A stretch of DNA of 64,000 nucleotides, taken from assembly GCA_017538255.1 (NCBI GenBank), contig JAFYJD010000024.1, forward strand, positions 52,803-116,802, read 5' to 3'. Within the stretch, counting starts at the first letter, position 1, and each line of letters opens with the position of its first letter. This document shows, in pieces, positions 27,136 to 35,116 of the stretch. The position numbers and the translations under genes are program-made. The notes under the pieces were generated by a model. The model saw nothing but the letters and a program-made list of their open reading frames with translations. It had not been told where the DNA came from and searched no databases. This stretch comes from Clostridia bacterium. GTDB lineage: Bacteria > Bacillota > Clostridia > Christensenellales > CAG-138.

Positions 27136-28641
27136 ATGGAAGAAAAGTACACAAACAAAACCGAACGCACATACAGCGCGTACGGAATGTCCCTCAAAAA
27201 CCCGCTGCTTTGGATCGCGGTGCTGTTTGTCGCAGCTTCGCTCGCCTCACGGGCGGCGTATCATCTGATCGACGGCACGCGCGCTCTCCCCGGTTTTTAC
27301 AGGATCGCGGCAACGGCGATCGAGGCGCTTGTCATTGTGCTTTTTGCGGCGGCGCTTATCAAAAACGGCGAAAAGCGGCTCTATCTTACCGCCAAGCCCG
27401 TATTGTTCTACGCGGTGTTTTTAATAATTCGCCAAAGCGTTTATTTTGCAAACCGTGCAGACGGCTTCGCGCTTGAGAAGGGCAGGGGCTGGCTGCTTGC
27501 CGCGCTTATCGCGGGCTATCTTTTGCTCGCGATACTGTACCGCCTCGCGGTCAATACGGGCGGCAGAAGCAGGATAAGATGCACGCCGAGGCGCATAGCG
27601 GCGCTCGCCGCGTTTTTTGCGGCGCTGATACTGCAGCTTGCTTTCAACAAACGGATACTCGCTCTTGATGACAGGCTTTTGATGTACGACATAGTGGCGA
27701 TACTGTTTGCGCTTTGCGCCGCGCTTTGCGTGCTTATCGGTATGAAAAAGACAGTAAGCAGCCGTCCGCTGCCGATGGCGGGCGACAGGACGGACGGCAG
27801 GCGCGTTCGTTCGCTCGACCCGCTCAACGGCGTTGCCGTATACATTATGCCCGACCGTACGGCGGCAAGCAATCTCTTCAAGGATTGCTTCGAATGCACA
27901 AATGCCGAGGCTTACATCAGGGAAAAACGCGAGGCGGGACTCGACAGTTTCGGCTACACGCATCTTTTGCTTGCGGCGTATGCGCGCACGGTCGCCAAAC
28001 TGCCCGCCGTGAACAGATTCATCAGCGGCCAGCGCATATACAGCCGCGGCGACAGTATCGAGATATCGATGGCGATCAAAAAGGATATGAGCACCGACGG
28101 CTCGGAAACGATAATAAACGTATGCCTTTCGCCGGACGACACCGCCGAAACGGTTTATGAAAAACTTAACAGGGAGATCGAGGCGGTCAAAAACACGAGC
28201 GAACTCGACAGCAGTTTTGATAAACTCGCGGGTTTTTTCAACCTCATCCCCGGCGTCTTTTTGAAACTGACCGTCCATATCATTAAAACCATGGACTACT
28301 TCGGAAAACTGCCGAAGTTTATTCTCAAACTCAGTCCGTTCCACGGCTCGATGTTCATTACGAGTATGGGCTCGCTCGGAATCCCGCCGATCTACCACCA
28401 TCTTTACGATTTCGGAAATATCCCCGTGTTTCTCGCCTTCGGAATGAAACGCAGGGAAAACGAGGTGCAGCAGGACGGCAGCATCGTTCAAAAGAAGTAC
28501 ATCGACTTTACGGTGAACACCGACGAGCGCATCTGCGACGGCTTCTATTTTGCGACGGCGTTCAAATACTTTAAGCGGCTGCTCGGCGACCCGCAGAGAC
28601 TCGACGCGCCGCCCGAGACCGTTATCGACGATATCGAATAA
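27136..28641 (+). CDS. Six-TM protein fused to a 2-oxoacid dehydrogenase E2-like acyltransferase domain
   Basis: 501 residues. The first 215 or so hold six membrane helices; the rest resembles the chloramphenicol-acetyltransferase-type catalytic domain of lipoyl E2 subunits (FGYTHLLLAAYARTVAKLP, FHGSMFITSMGSLGIPPIYH, then the C-terminal motif). The canonical E2 motif DHRxxDG appears here as DERICDG: the catalytic His is Glu, so acyl transfer by the usual mechanism is unlikely. No lipoyl domain or E1/E3 genes are nearby. The ATG 27136 lies at the predicted RNA start with only AAAGGG immediately before it, so the mRNA may be leaderless; the alternative ATG 27187 has no binding site. Probably cotranscribed with the next membrane gene. 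Confidence 0.7.
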   Translation: MEEKYTNKTERTYSAYGMSLKNPLLWIAVLFVAASLASRAAYHLIDGTRALPGFYRIAATAIEALVIVLFAAALIKNGEKRLYLTAKPVLFYAVFLIIRQSVYFANRADGFALEKGRGWLLAALIAGYLLLAILYRLAVNTGGRSRIRCTPRRIAALAAFFAALILQLAFNKRILALDDRLLMYDIVAILFALCAALCVLIGMKKTVSSRPLPMAGDRTDGRRVRSLDPLNGVAVYIMPDRTAASNLFKDCFECTNAEAYIREKREAGLDSFGYTHLLLAAYARTVAKLPAVNRFISGQRIYSRGDSIEISMAIKKDMSTDGSETIINVCLSPDDTAETVYEKLNREIEAVKNTSELDSSFDKLAGFFNLIPGVFLKLTVHIIKTMDYFGKLPKFILKLSPFHGSMFITSMGSLGIPPIYHHLYDFGNIPVFLAFGMKRRENEVQQDGSIVQKKYIDFTVNTDERICDGFYFATAFKYFKRLLGDPQRLDAPPETVIDDIE

Positions 28642-28659
28642 CGAAAGGGAGAGGAGTCT

Positions 28660-29337
28660 ATGACAAACCAAAAGAAAACGGGGCGCGGTCTTGGCGCCGC
28701 TGTTGCCGCAGGCTGTTTTATAATAATCGCGGCTTTTGTGCTGATACTGATCGTTCCCAAAACGCGCGAGGGCTTTAAGGCGCTTTCTTCCGCGCATCCG
28801 TACATAATGGGCTTTATCAAGTTCGCTCTGCTTGCAACCATAGGCGAGGTATTTGCGCTCAGAATACGCAAAAAGGAATGGGTCTTGCCGCAGTTGACGC
28901 CGTGGCGCATAATAATATGGGGGCTCATCGGCATCGCGATCACCTTTATGATGAAGTTCTACTCATCCGGCGTAGCGGCGATGATGCAAAACGGTATGCT
29001 TCCAAACCCGGGCGAGGGCTTTTGGCGCGAACTTTTACGCGCATTCTTTACGGCGGCGCTGATGAACCTGTCGTTCGGCCCCGTGTTTATGGCATTTCAT
29101 AAATGCACCGACAAATACCTCGAACTGCGCGCCTTGGGCGAAAAAAAGCCCGGATTGAAAGGCGTTGTATCATCGATAGACTGGCACGGCTTCGTAGCGT
29201 TCACGCTTTTTAAGACGATACCGCTGTTCTGGATACCCGCGCATACGCTCACATTCCTGCTTCCAGCCGAGTATCAGGTTATCGTTGCCGCCGCGCTTTC
29301 CATAGCGCTCGGCATAATATTGAGCCTCAAAAAATAA
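28660..29337 (+). CDS. Multi-pass membrane protein, unknown function
   Basis: 225 residues, about five hydrophobic segments (GAAVAAGCFIIIAAFVLILI near the start; IIIWGLIGIAITFMM; a conserved-looking LSFGPVFMAFHKCTDKYLEL; IPLFWIPAHTLTFLLPAEYQ). The spacing of the last segments is faintly like Mpv17/PMP22 proteins, but I cannot support that from sequence alone. An AAAGGGAGAGG site precedes the ATG, 18 nt after the E2-like gene. Confidence 0.65.
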   Translation: MTNQKKTGRGLGAAVAAGCFIIIAAFVLILIVPKTREGFKALSSAHPYIMGFIKFALLATIGEVFALRIRKKEWVLPQLTPWRIIIWGLIGIAITFMMKFYSSGVAAMMQNGMLPNPGEGFWRELLRAFFTAALMNLSFGPVFMAFHKCTDKYLELRALGEKKPGLKGVVSSIDWHGFVAFTLFKTIPLFWIPAHTLTFLLPAEYQVIVAAALSIALGIILSLKK

Positions 29338-29363
29338 TAATTCAATAAAACCGCAGCTTTTTG

Positions 29364-29392
29364 TTGTTTTTGCCGAAAAATGGTGGTATAAT
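29364..29392 (+). promoter_or_regulatory. Extended -10 promoter
   Basis: TTGTTT (29364-29369), 17-nt spacer, TATAAT (29387-29392) with an upstream TGG giving an extended -10. Drives the acidic repeat protein at 29445. Confidence 0.65.
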
Positions 29393-29444
29393 ATATGCAA
29401 GGCGTACTGCGCCCCATTATGCACCCCTTGAAAGGAGATAGACA

Positions 29445-29945
29445 ATGGGCATTCTATCAGCACTCAAAAACCTGTTCGGCAAGAAGAGCGAAGAGGCGAA
29501 CGCTGCGGCAGATCAGGCGATCAACGCCGCAGAGAACACCACAGAGGACGTAAAGGACACGGTAGAGGATATCAAAGACGGCGTTGAAAACAAGGTCGAG
29601 GATATCAAGGAAGGTATCGAAGACATCAAGGACGGTATCGAAGACAAGATAGAGGACATCAAGGACAAGGCGGGAGACTTGGTCGAAGGCATCAAGGACA
29701 AAATCCCCGATCTCGGCGGTTTCTTTGATTCCATCCTTGGCAAACTCCCGATAGGCGGCGAACTCGGCGATCAGGTGAACGAGGTCATAGGTTCGGTACG
29801 CTCGTCCGCTCCCGCAGACGCCGACACCAGGAGTGTTGCGACAAACATCATCCAGGCGCTCACCGACAAGTTTGGGCTCGAAGGCGAGATCGGCGAAAAG
29901 ATCAAGATGGTCATCGAGTTCATCAAATCCAAACTGCCACTGTAA
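29445..29945 (+). CDS. Acidic amphipathic-repeat protein
   Basis: 166 residues. After a short basic start (MGILSALKNLFGKK) comes an Ala/Asn/Glu stretch and then about eight 7-residue units of the type V/I-E-D-I-K-D/E-G (roughly residues 36-85), predicted to form a long amphipathic helix, followed by a C-terminal helical domain with KIPDLGGFFDSILGKL and IKMVIEFIKSKLPL. No signal or TM segment. The repeats recall YtxH or apolipoprotein/LEA-like helices that lie on membranes; function unknown. It is monocistronic, with its own promoter, a GAAAGGAGATAG site and a terminator. Confidence 0.7.
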   Translation: MGILSALKNLFGKKSEEANAAADQAINAAENTTEDVKDTVEDIKDGVENKVEDIKEGIEDIKDGIEDKIEDIKDKAGDLVEGIKDKIPDLGGFFDSILGKLPIGGELGDQVNEVIGSVRSSAPADADTRSVATNIIQALTDKFGLEGEIGEKIKMVIEFIKSKLPL

Positions 29946-29964
29946 AAACAGATCCTAAAAGCAT

Positions 29965-29996
29965 AACGCGCTTGCAGCAAGGCGAGCGCGTTTTTT
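29965..29996. terminator. Terminator between convergent genes
   Basis: AACGCGCT (29965-29972) pairs with AGCGCGTT (29985-29992), followed by a T-run (29991-29996). It serves the repeat protein and may also stop spoIIQ transcription from the other side. Confidence 0.8.
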
Positions 29997-30050
29997 CTTT
30001 ATACTTTATGATGTTTTGCGCCTTATATCGGCAAGTACATAGCCGCGAGA

Positions 30051-30845
30051 TCAGTCCTTATCGAATATCGTCAAACTTTCGGGATCGATTGCAGCACCGC
30101 CGTAATAGAGTTCAAAATGCAGGTGGCTGACCTCGGCGCATTCGCTGATCGCGGTATCGCCGATATAGCCGACTATCTGGCGCGAGGCCACGGAGGCGCC
30201 GATCTCGACGGGCGGAGCCTCCTTCAGGCTCGAATAGATGCTCGTCAGACCGTTTTCGTGCTTCAATACGACCGTTACGCCGAGCATATCGTCGGTGTAG
30301 ACGTTTTCCACAACGCCCGCGAGCACCGCATAGACGGGATCGCCCTTTTTGGCGGAGATGTCAACGCCGGGATGCGTCATCCATTGCTTGAGCGTTTCGG
30401 AGTAGATAAGCGAGTTCATCGCGAAAACACGTATCACTCTGCCGTCAACGGGAGGCTCAAGTTTGGAAAGCGTGCTGTCTGCGGTGGGTTCGGGCAGGGG
30501 CGTAAAATCGGGTACCGCCGTTGCCGAGGGGTCTCGCGTTGCGGGCGGCGCCGTCAAAACGGGGCGCGTCGGACTGACGCTCGGCTCGATAGAGGCTCGT
30601 GGAACGGGCGTCTGCGTGGGGCTCGGCGAAGGCGTTGACTTTGACGCCTCGGAGAGCGTTTCGTCGTCCGAATGAGCGACGGGGGAAGGCTTGTTGTTTC
30701 TGCCGACAAAGAGTATCGCGGCCGTCAGACCGATAACGGCAAGACAGGCGAGGGCGGCGATGTAAAGCCCGTTTTTGCGGAAGAATATCGCGGTGCGCAG
30801 TTTGGTGCGGCGCATACGCGAGCGGAATTCGGGTATTCTGTCCAT
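30051..30845 (-). CDS. SpoIIQ-like LytM/M23 membrane protein
   Basis: 264 residues: cytoplasmic basic N-terminus, one TM helix (GLYIAALACLAVIGLTAAIL), a Ser/Thr/Pro-rich spacer of about 80 residues, and a C-terminal LytM domain. The zinc ligands are all present (HPGVD and HLHFEL), as in clostridial SpoIIQ and unlike B. subtilis SpoIIQ, which has lost one. SpoIIQ sits in the forespore membrane and forms the channel with SpoIIIAH. The start ATG 30845 has an AAAGGA site; the in-frame ATG 30863 has none. A sigma-F-like promoter lies upstream. A general M23 peptidase remains possible. Confidence 0.75.
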   Translation of the reverse strand: MDRIPEFRSRMRRTKLRTAIFFRKNGLYIAALACLAVIGLTAAILFVGRNNKPSPVAHSDDETLSEASKSTPSPSPTQTPVPRASIEPSVSPTRPVLTAPPATRDPSATAVPDFTPLPEPTADSTLSKLEPPVDGRVIRVFAMNSLIYSETLKQWMTHPGVDISAKKGDPVYAVLAGVVENVYTDDMLGVTVVLKHENGLTSIYSSLKEAPPVEIGASVASRQIVGYIGDTAISECAEVSHLHFELYYGGAAIDPESLTIFDKD

Positions 30846-30898
30846 AGTTGGATTTCCTTTCATTTTCGGTTTTTGCGGTTTTATCCGTCGATCGAAAA

Positions 30899-30928
30899 CA
30901 GTTTGCCCGAAATTCGCGCGCCGTATTC
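30899..30928 (-). promoter_or_regulatory. Candidate sigma-F (forespore) promoter of the spoIIQ-like gene
   Basis: Minus strand: GAATA (30924-30928), 15-nt spacer, GGGCAAACTG (30899-30908), fitting the sigma-F pattern GYATA-N15/16-GGNNANANT with one mismatch in the -35. B. subtilis spoIIQ is sigma-F dependent, which supports the reading. Confidence 0.4.
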
Positions 30929-30954
30929 AAAAAAATCAAAACGAAAAACGTTTA

Positions 30955-30998
30955 TAAAAATAAAAAGGGAAAACGGAAGGAGAAAAACCGTTTTCCCT
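30955..30998 (-). terminator. Terminator of the GntR-family gene
   Basis: A perfect 11-bp stem (30966-30976 with 30988-30998) followed on the minus strand by TTTTTATTTTT, 33 nt after the regulator's stop codon. Confidence 0.85.
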
Positions 30999-31030
30999 GG
31001 GTGCGCAAAAGCGCTGTGAAATTGACTCGG

Positions 31031-31702
31031 TTATGCCTGAAGAATGGGCGAGTTAAGGGAGAGGACCTTGGTCTTTTCAAGGTGGGTCCTGAGGATAGCC
31101 GCCGCAAACTCGGTATCGCCGCTCTTGCAGGCTTCAAGCAGTTTGTAGTGCTCGCCGCGGGACTGGCTGCTGACTTCCGAAGCGGAATAGTAGGGGCGGA
31201 TATAGCGATCCACATTCGCGTGGAGCTGCTCTATAAGCTGGAGCAGGAAGCCGTTGTTGGTCGCTTCGTAGAGGGCGAAGTGGAACTGGAGATTGAGGTC
31301 TTCGAGTCTGTTTGCATCGGTTTCGATATCGCACAGCGCCAGTATTTCGGACGCCTTTTCGATGCTGGGCTCGGTTATAAGGGGGATCGCCGCGCGGATA
31401 GCGCCCATCTCGAGGATGATGCGGGTATCCATTGCGTTTTCGAGTTCTTCGCGGGTAAGTTTGGTAACGACCGCGCCACGGTTGGGGTAGATGCGAACAA
31501 GGCCCTGCGCGTCAAGTTGACGGAAGGCTTCGCGAACGGGGATGTGGCTCACGCTCAATTGAGCAGAGATCTCGTCTTGGCGAAGCGGCATACCGCCGGG
31601 AAGGACCCCGCGGATGATCGCGGTGCGAAGTACTTGGAATACCCAGTCGCGGGCTGCCATTGATCGTTGCTGCATTTCCTCTGCGATGTCTTTAAGTTGC
31701 AT
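31031..31702 (-). CDS. GntR-family transcriptional regulator, FadR/FCD type
   Basis: 223 residues: N-terminal winged helix-turn-helix (LRQDEISAQLSVSHIPVREA) and a C-terminal all-helical FCD ligand-binding domain (from about residue 85) with the expected Asp/His metal ligands in the region LNLQFHFALYEATNN. Such regulators respond to small organic acids or sugar acids; the ligand is unknown. It is monocistronic with a consensus promoter, a perfect palindrome upstream of the -35, and a terminator. A GAAGGAGATA site precedes the ATG. Confidence 0.92.
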   Translation of the reverse strand: MQLKDIAEEMQQRSMAARDWVFQVLRTAIIRGVLPGGMPLRQDEISAQLSVSHIPVREAFRQLDAQGLVRIYPNRGAVVTKLTREELENAMDTRIILEMGAIRAAIPLITEPSIEKASEILALCDIETDANRLEDLNLQFHFALYEATNNGFLLQLIEQLHANVDRYIRPYYSASEVSSQSRGEHYKLLEACKSGDTEFAAAILRTHLEKTKVLSLNSPILQA

Positions 31703-31761
31703 AGTTGATTATCTCCTTCGTAATAAACTCTAAGATTGCCTTATACAAGGTACTTAAAGAC

Positions 31762-31791
31762 ATTATAAACCATATTTTATATAATTGTCAA
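31762..31791 (-). promoter_or_regulatory. Consensus promoter of the GntR-family gene
   Basis: Minus strand: TTGACA (31786-31791), 18-nt spacer, TATAAT (31762-31767). Predicted 5' leader about 50 nt. Confidence 0.8.
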
Positions 31792-31794
31792 CAC

Positions 31795-31810
31795 TTATAA
31801 GCGCTTATAA
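31795..31810. promoter_or_regulatory. 16-bp perfect palindrome, possible operator
   Basis: TTATAAGCGCTTATAA is self-complementary and lies 3 bp upstream of the -35 hexamer of the GntR-family promoter. It suits a dimeric DNA-binding protein, possibly the regulator itself; not the usual FadR-type TnGTnnnACnA site. Confidence 0.45.
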
Positions 31811-31894
31811 AAGAAAAAAAAACGAATATTGCCGATTTTGAGCGAAAAAATAATATTTTTTCGCTTTTTGCGTGCGCAAAGGAGGAAAAAACGG

Positions 31895-32602
31895 CTACTG
31901 CATCGACACCATATCCTCATAGAGCGTTCGTATTATCCGCTTTTCAAGGCGCGAGATATAGCTCTGGGAGATGCCGAGCATATCTGCGACCTGCTTTTGG
32001 GTGTATTCAGCGGAGCCGCCGAGCCCAAAGCGCAGTTCGACTATGCGTTTTTCACGCGGGCCGAGTTTTTTTAGCGCCAAATGCAGCAGTTCGCGGTCAA
32101 CGCTGTTTTCAAGGCGGCGATGCACCTCGTCGCCGTCGGTGCCGAGCACGTCCGAAAGCAGCAGTTCGTTGCCGTCCGCGTCGCGATTGAGCGGCTCGTC
32201 GAGGCTGACCTCGAGTTTGCGTCTGCCCGTTTTTCTGAGGTGCATAAGTATCTCGTTCTCGATGCAGCGGCTCGCGTAGGTCGCGAGTTTGATGTTTTTA
32301 TCCGCTTTGAATGTGTTTACGGCCTTGATAAGCCCGATCGTGCCGATCGAGATAAGATCCTCTATCATAACGCCGGTGTTGTCGAACTTTTTGGCGATGT
32401 AGACCACAAGGCGCAGGTTGTGCTCGATCAGCGTGCGCTTTGCCGCTTCGTCGCCCTCGCCCGCAAGCAGACCGAGCGCCGCCTCCTCGTCCTTGGAAAG
32501 CGGCGGGGGCAGGGATTCGCCGCTTCCGATATAGTTCAGTTCGCCCGCAAACCCCGTGCGCCTATACAGCCTCTCTATCAATAACTTTATAAGTTTCAGC
32601 AT
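31895..32602 (-). CDS. sigE: Pro-sigma-E, mother-cell sporulation sigma factor
   Basis: 235 residues, collinear with B. subtilis SigE: an N-terminal pro-sequence ([15 protein letters not shown]) removed by SpoIIGA, then [17 protein letters not shown], region 2 ([47 protein letters not shown]) and region 4 ([20 protein letters not shown]). The start ATG 32602 is 8 nt after AAGGAG; ATG 32608, two codons upstream, is too close to the site. The first 41 nt overlap the end of spoIIGA, so the two are translationally coupled. sigG, often next to sigE, is not present here. Confidence 0.96.
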   Translation of the reverse strand: MLKLIKLLIERLYRRTGFAGELNYIGSGESLPPPLSKDEEAALGLLAGEGDEAAKRTLIEHNLRLVVYIAKKFDNTGVMIEDLISIGTIGLIKAVNTFKADKNIKLATYASRCIENEILMHLRKTGRRKLEVSLDEPLNRDADGNELLLSDVLGTDGDEVHRRLENSVDRELLHLALKKLGPREKRIVELRFGLGGSAEYTQKQVADMLGISQSYISRLEKRIIRTLYEDMVSMQ

Positions 32603-33383
32603 CGTCATAACTCCTTTTTGATATTTCGGATGATCCGCCGCTCGAGCGCCTTGAAAAGGCGAGGCAGGCGGGAACGAGCGCGGTCGCGGCGGAAGAGAAC
32701 GCAATCAGCGCTTCTACGGGCGCACCGTTCACGCGGACAGCGCGGGGTTTGAGCGCGTAGATCAATCCGGCGCCGCCCGCCGTATGTATCGGCACGGGGA
32801 GTGTGGCAGTTTTTGAAAGCGCGGCGTACTTTTTTGCGCTTATCACTATTACGGGCAGGGCGCTGACGGGCTCGATAAGGCGATTGCCCGTGTCTACAAG
32901 CGCCGCGAACTCCAGCGTTTTGCCTTGGGGAAGTTCCGCTATCACCTCGGCGGTCAGGTTTTCGGGCACGCGCCGCGCGAGTATCCGCCTTACGCTTCGG
33001 GGGAGCGCGGCGGCCGCCGCCGCGCCGACCAGCGCCGCAAGCAGGGGCACCCCGCCGTGAAAACCGCCGAACAGATACACCGTTATCAGCGCCGCACCGC
33101 CGACCGCCGCCGCGGAAAGCAACACCGCGATAACGGCGATAAGCCGCGCCCGAACGCCGCGCGGGGGCAGGGCAAAGGAGAGCAGCGCGCCCTGCAAAAG
33201 TTTGGAGGCGGGCGAGGCGAACACGGCGGGAAAATATGCGCCGAGCAGTGCCGCCGCGGTGCCGATCAGCGCAAACAGCGCGAGCCGGCTTCGCTTGACC
33301 TTGATCGAAACAAACGCCGCGGCAAGGCGCAGTATCAACAGATCCATAATGAAATTGTCCGCAATAAACACCTCGATATACAT
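32562..33383 (-). CDS. spoIIGA: Sigma-E processing peptidase SpoIIGA
   Basis: 273 residues. N-terminal five-helix membrane domain starting [18 protein letters not shown], then a cytoplasmic aspartic-protease-like domain with the catalytic Asp in [12 protein letters not shown]. It cleaves the pro-sequence from pro-sigma-E when activated by SpoIIR from the forespore. The frame is open to 33674, but the family N-terminus begins at ATG 33383, preceded by GGGGAG; the upstream part is GC-rich, low-complexity sequence. It is followed by sigE with a 41-nt overlap. Confidence 0.88.
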   Translation of the reverse strand: MYIEVFIADNFIMDLLILRLAAAFVSIKVKRSRLALFALIGTAAALLGAYFPAVFASPASKLLQGALLSFALPPRGVRARLIAVIAVLLSAAAVGGAALITVYLFGGFHGGVPLLAALVGAAAAAALPRSVRRILARRVPENLTAEVIAELPQGKTLEFAALVDTGNRLIEPVSALPVIVISAKKYAALSKTATLPVPIHTAGGAGLIYALKPRAVRVNGAPVEALIAFSSAATALVPACLAFSRRSSGGSSEISKRSYDDAETYKVIDREAV

Positions 33384-33683
33384 ATAGGGCTCCCCGTGCC
33401 GCGCTTTTGAGGATATGTTAGCATAAACTTCGCCGTGCCGCTGTCGAACGGGGGGCGCGAAAAAGAAAGAAAAAGGGCTTTTGCGCGTTCGCGTGGGGAT
33501 TCGCCGTATACGCGGGAAAAGTGCCGATGCAAGGATAGGCCGCGTTTTCGTTTGGCGCTCGCGCCGCACTTCCGCCGGGCGGCGGCCCGACTTCCGCGCG
33601 GCGGCGACGCGCCCGGCGCATATACGCATACAGGACGTTTGCAGTAAAATGCGCGATTTTATTCCGAAAAACAACGGGAGAGG
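33384..33683. other. GC-rich intergenic region between spoIIGA and a divergent lipoprotein
   Basis: No gene is supported here. Besides the candidate Spo0A-controlled promoter near 33420-33448 there are overlapping GC-rich inverted repeats around 33555-33620. The open minus-strand frame through it is a by-product of high GC. Confidence 0.5.
33420..33448 (-). promoter_or_regulatory. Candidate Spo0A-activated promoter of spoIIGA-sigE with a 0A box
   Basis: TGTCGAA (33442-33448, plus strand) is a perfect core 0A box about 60 bp upstream of spoIIGA. On the minus strand it forms TCGACA, 16 nt before a TATGCT -10 (33420-33425) or 21 nt before TAACAT (33415-33420). B. subtilis spoIIG is a Spo0A-activated sigma-A promoter with an unusually long spacer, so either reading is possible. 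Confidence 0.4.
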
Positions 33684-33712
33684 TTGACAATTATACTTTT
33701 ATAGTCTATACT
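33684..33712 (+). promoter_or_regulatory. Promoter of the lipoprotein at 33789
   Basis: TTGACA (33684-33689), 17-nt spacer, TATACT (33707-33712). Predicted leader about 70 nt ending in a near-perfect AGGAGGTCCT binding site. Confidence 0.8.
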
Positions 33713-33788
33713 AAAACATAAGCCGCGAAAGGTAAGAGCAAATGCGGCTATCAGGATATACCGGTAAACTTAATAGGAGGTCCTAAGC

Positions 33789-34973
33789 GTGAAAAAGAAG
33801 ACGAATACGAATAAGAACTTCATTGCCGCCGTATGCATTTTGCTTGCGGCGATGATGCTGTTGCTTTCCTGCGATCGGACGGGCGGAGGCAAACAGACCT
33901 CCAATGTGCCGGCGACCGACTGCCCTACCGCGATCGTCACTCAAGTGCCGACGGAAACGCCGACGGAAGTACCGACAGAGGTGCCGACGGAAGTGCCGAC
34001 CGAGGCGCCGCCGATCCCCTTTGAAAAGGGCGTGAGGCTCGCTTTCGAGGATATAAAAGAGTATGAATTCGATTATGACGCATCCAAAGGCATCGCTTAT
34101 GCTTTATTGTATTCGCTTCCGGGCGGCAATCACACGTTTGTCGATGCGTATCGTTTTGAGGACGTTAAATCTCCGGAGGATGTTTCCGCCGATTCAAAAG
34201 GCGCAGAGATTTTACTGCATAGAAATGAGTACTTAGATACAGCTTGGCCGATAACCGACCCGCGCAGGCGCGCATTTATCGAGGAAGTTATAGAGAACGC
34301 GGTTTTTGAAGAGAGGCCTGATACGCATTATTCGTCCGTGTGCTTATTGACATTCAAAGACGGATGGGACGTGTACGCCTACGGTATCTATTTGGAAGGT
34401 AAGATAAAAAAATACGGCAGGAATTATGAAGATGACGCTAAAGACCTGTATGCCGATATAGATACGGAGACCTTGCTGCGCATTTTGACCATTGCCGCGG
34501 AGCACTCAAGAATAGAGAACGACAAGTACTTGATTTGTGGATTGCTCAACTTTGACCTAAAAGAGACTTATGACGATTATTCGCTGACGGTCAAATACGG
34601 CGACAAGGAAACAACGTATGATATCGATGGAGCGGCGGAAATACAGGATAAAGTATTCGGCGGCCTGCCCGAGAATGAAGAGGACCCGGTCGCGAAAACG
34701 CGGATCTGTGTTAATCGCGAACTGCCGTACGATATCGACGATTGCATCGTTATTACCGAAAACTGCGTTTATGACGGAACCCCGATATGCCGCAGCTGCT
34801 ACTTCGGACCGGACGGCCGTGTTTTTGTGAAACGTCTTACCTTTGAAGAAGGCGGCGGTACCAACTTCAGATTTGTCGTGTGGGGATGTATGGCGTTATA
34901 TATTTATGCCGATTTTACGACCATAACGCTTGATGCGTATTCCTTCGACGATATGCTTAAGTACGCGGGATAG
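33789..34973 (+). CDS. Lipoprotein with TPTE-repeat linker, unknown function
   Basis: 394 residues. Basic N-region and hydrophobic core ending in lipobox MLLLSC, then a Thr/Pro/Glu/Val linker with tandem PTEVPTE units (residues about 54-78), then a large soluble domain of about 310 residues without recognised motifs, containing four Cys near the end (ITENCVYDGTPICRSCYF and WGCMAL). AT content is higher than in neighbouring housekeeping genes. Its own promoter and near-perfect ribosome binding site suggest good expression. Probably exposed on the cell surface. Confidence 0.75.
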   Translation: MKKKTNTNKNFIAAVCILLAAMMLLLSCDRTGGGKQTSNVPATDCPTAIVTQVPTETPTEVPTEVPTEVPTEAPPIPFEKGVRLAFEDIKEYEFDYDASKGIAYALLYSLPGGNHTFVDAYRFEDVKSPEDVSADSKGAEILLHRNEYLDTAWPITDPRRRAFIEEVIENAVFEERPDTHYSSVCLLTFKDGWDVYAYGIYLEGKIKKYGRNYEDDAKDLYADIDTETLLRILTIAAEHSRIENDKYLICGLLNFDLKETYDDYSLTVKYGDKETTYDIDGAAEIQDKVFGGLPENEEDPVAKTRICVNRELPYDIDDCIVITENCVYDGTPICRSCYFGPDGRVFVKRLTFEEGGGTNFRFVVWGCMALYIYADFTTITLDAYSFDDMLKYAG

Positions 34974-35116
34974 GCGGCGCAAAGGCGCTCGCGCCGCGTT
35001 GGGCGTATGGTTTGCCAAAAAAATCAACAAATACAAGGAAAAATCGCGTTTTGTAAACGGGGCGGGAAAGTCTTGAGAACGCAAGGATGCGCGTGCACTC
35101 GCCGCTTTGAAAACGC
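34974..35116 (+). other. Non-coding tail after the lipoprotein gene
   Basis: No supported gene. It contains a GC-rich inverted repeat just after the stop (about 34976-35000, without a T-run) and two diverged copies of an AACGCAAGG(A/G)TGCGYGTG motif near 35089 and 35113; the second copy forms the terminator described next. Confidence 0.4.

Noticed and set aside
27421..28797. 458-codon minus-strand frame
   Set aside because: Antisense to the membrane E2-like gene, which has a promoter, domain match and cotranscribed neighbour.
33435..33687. Short plus-strand frames upstream of the lipoprotein
   Set aside because: Arg/Ala-rich by-products of GC-rich sequence; they precede the promoter at 33684.
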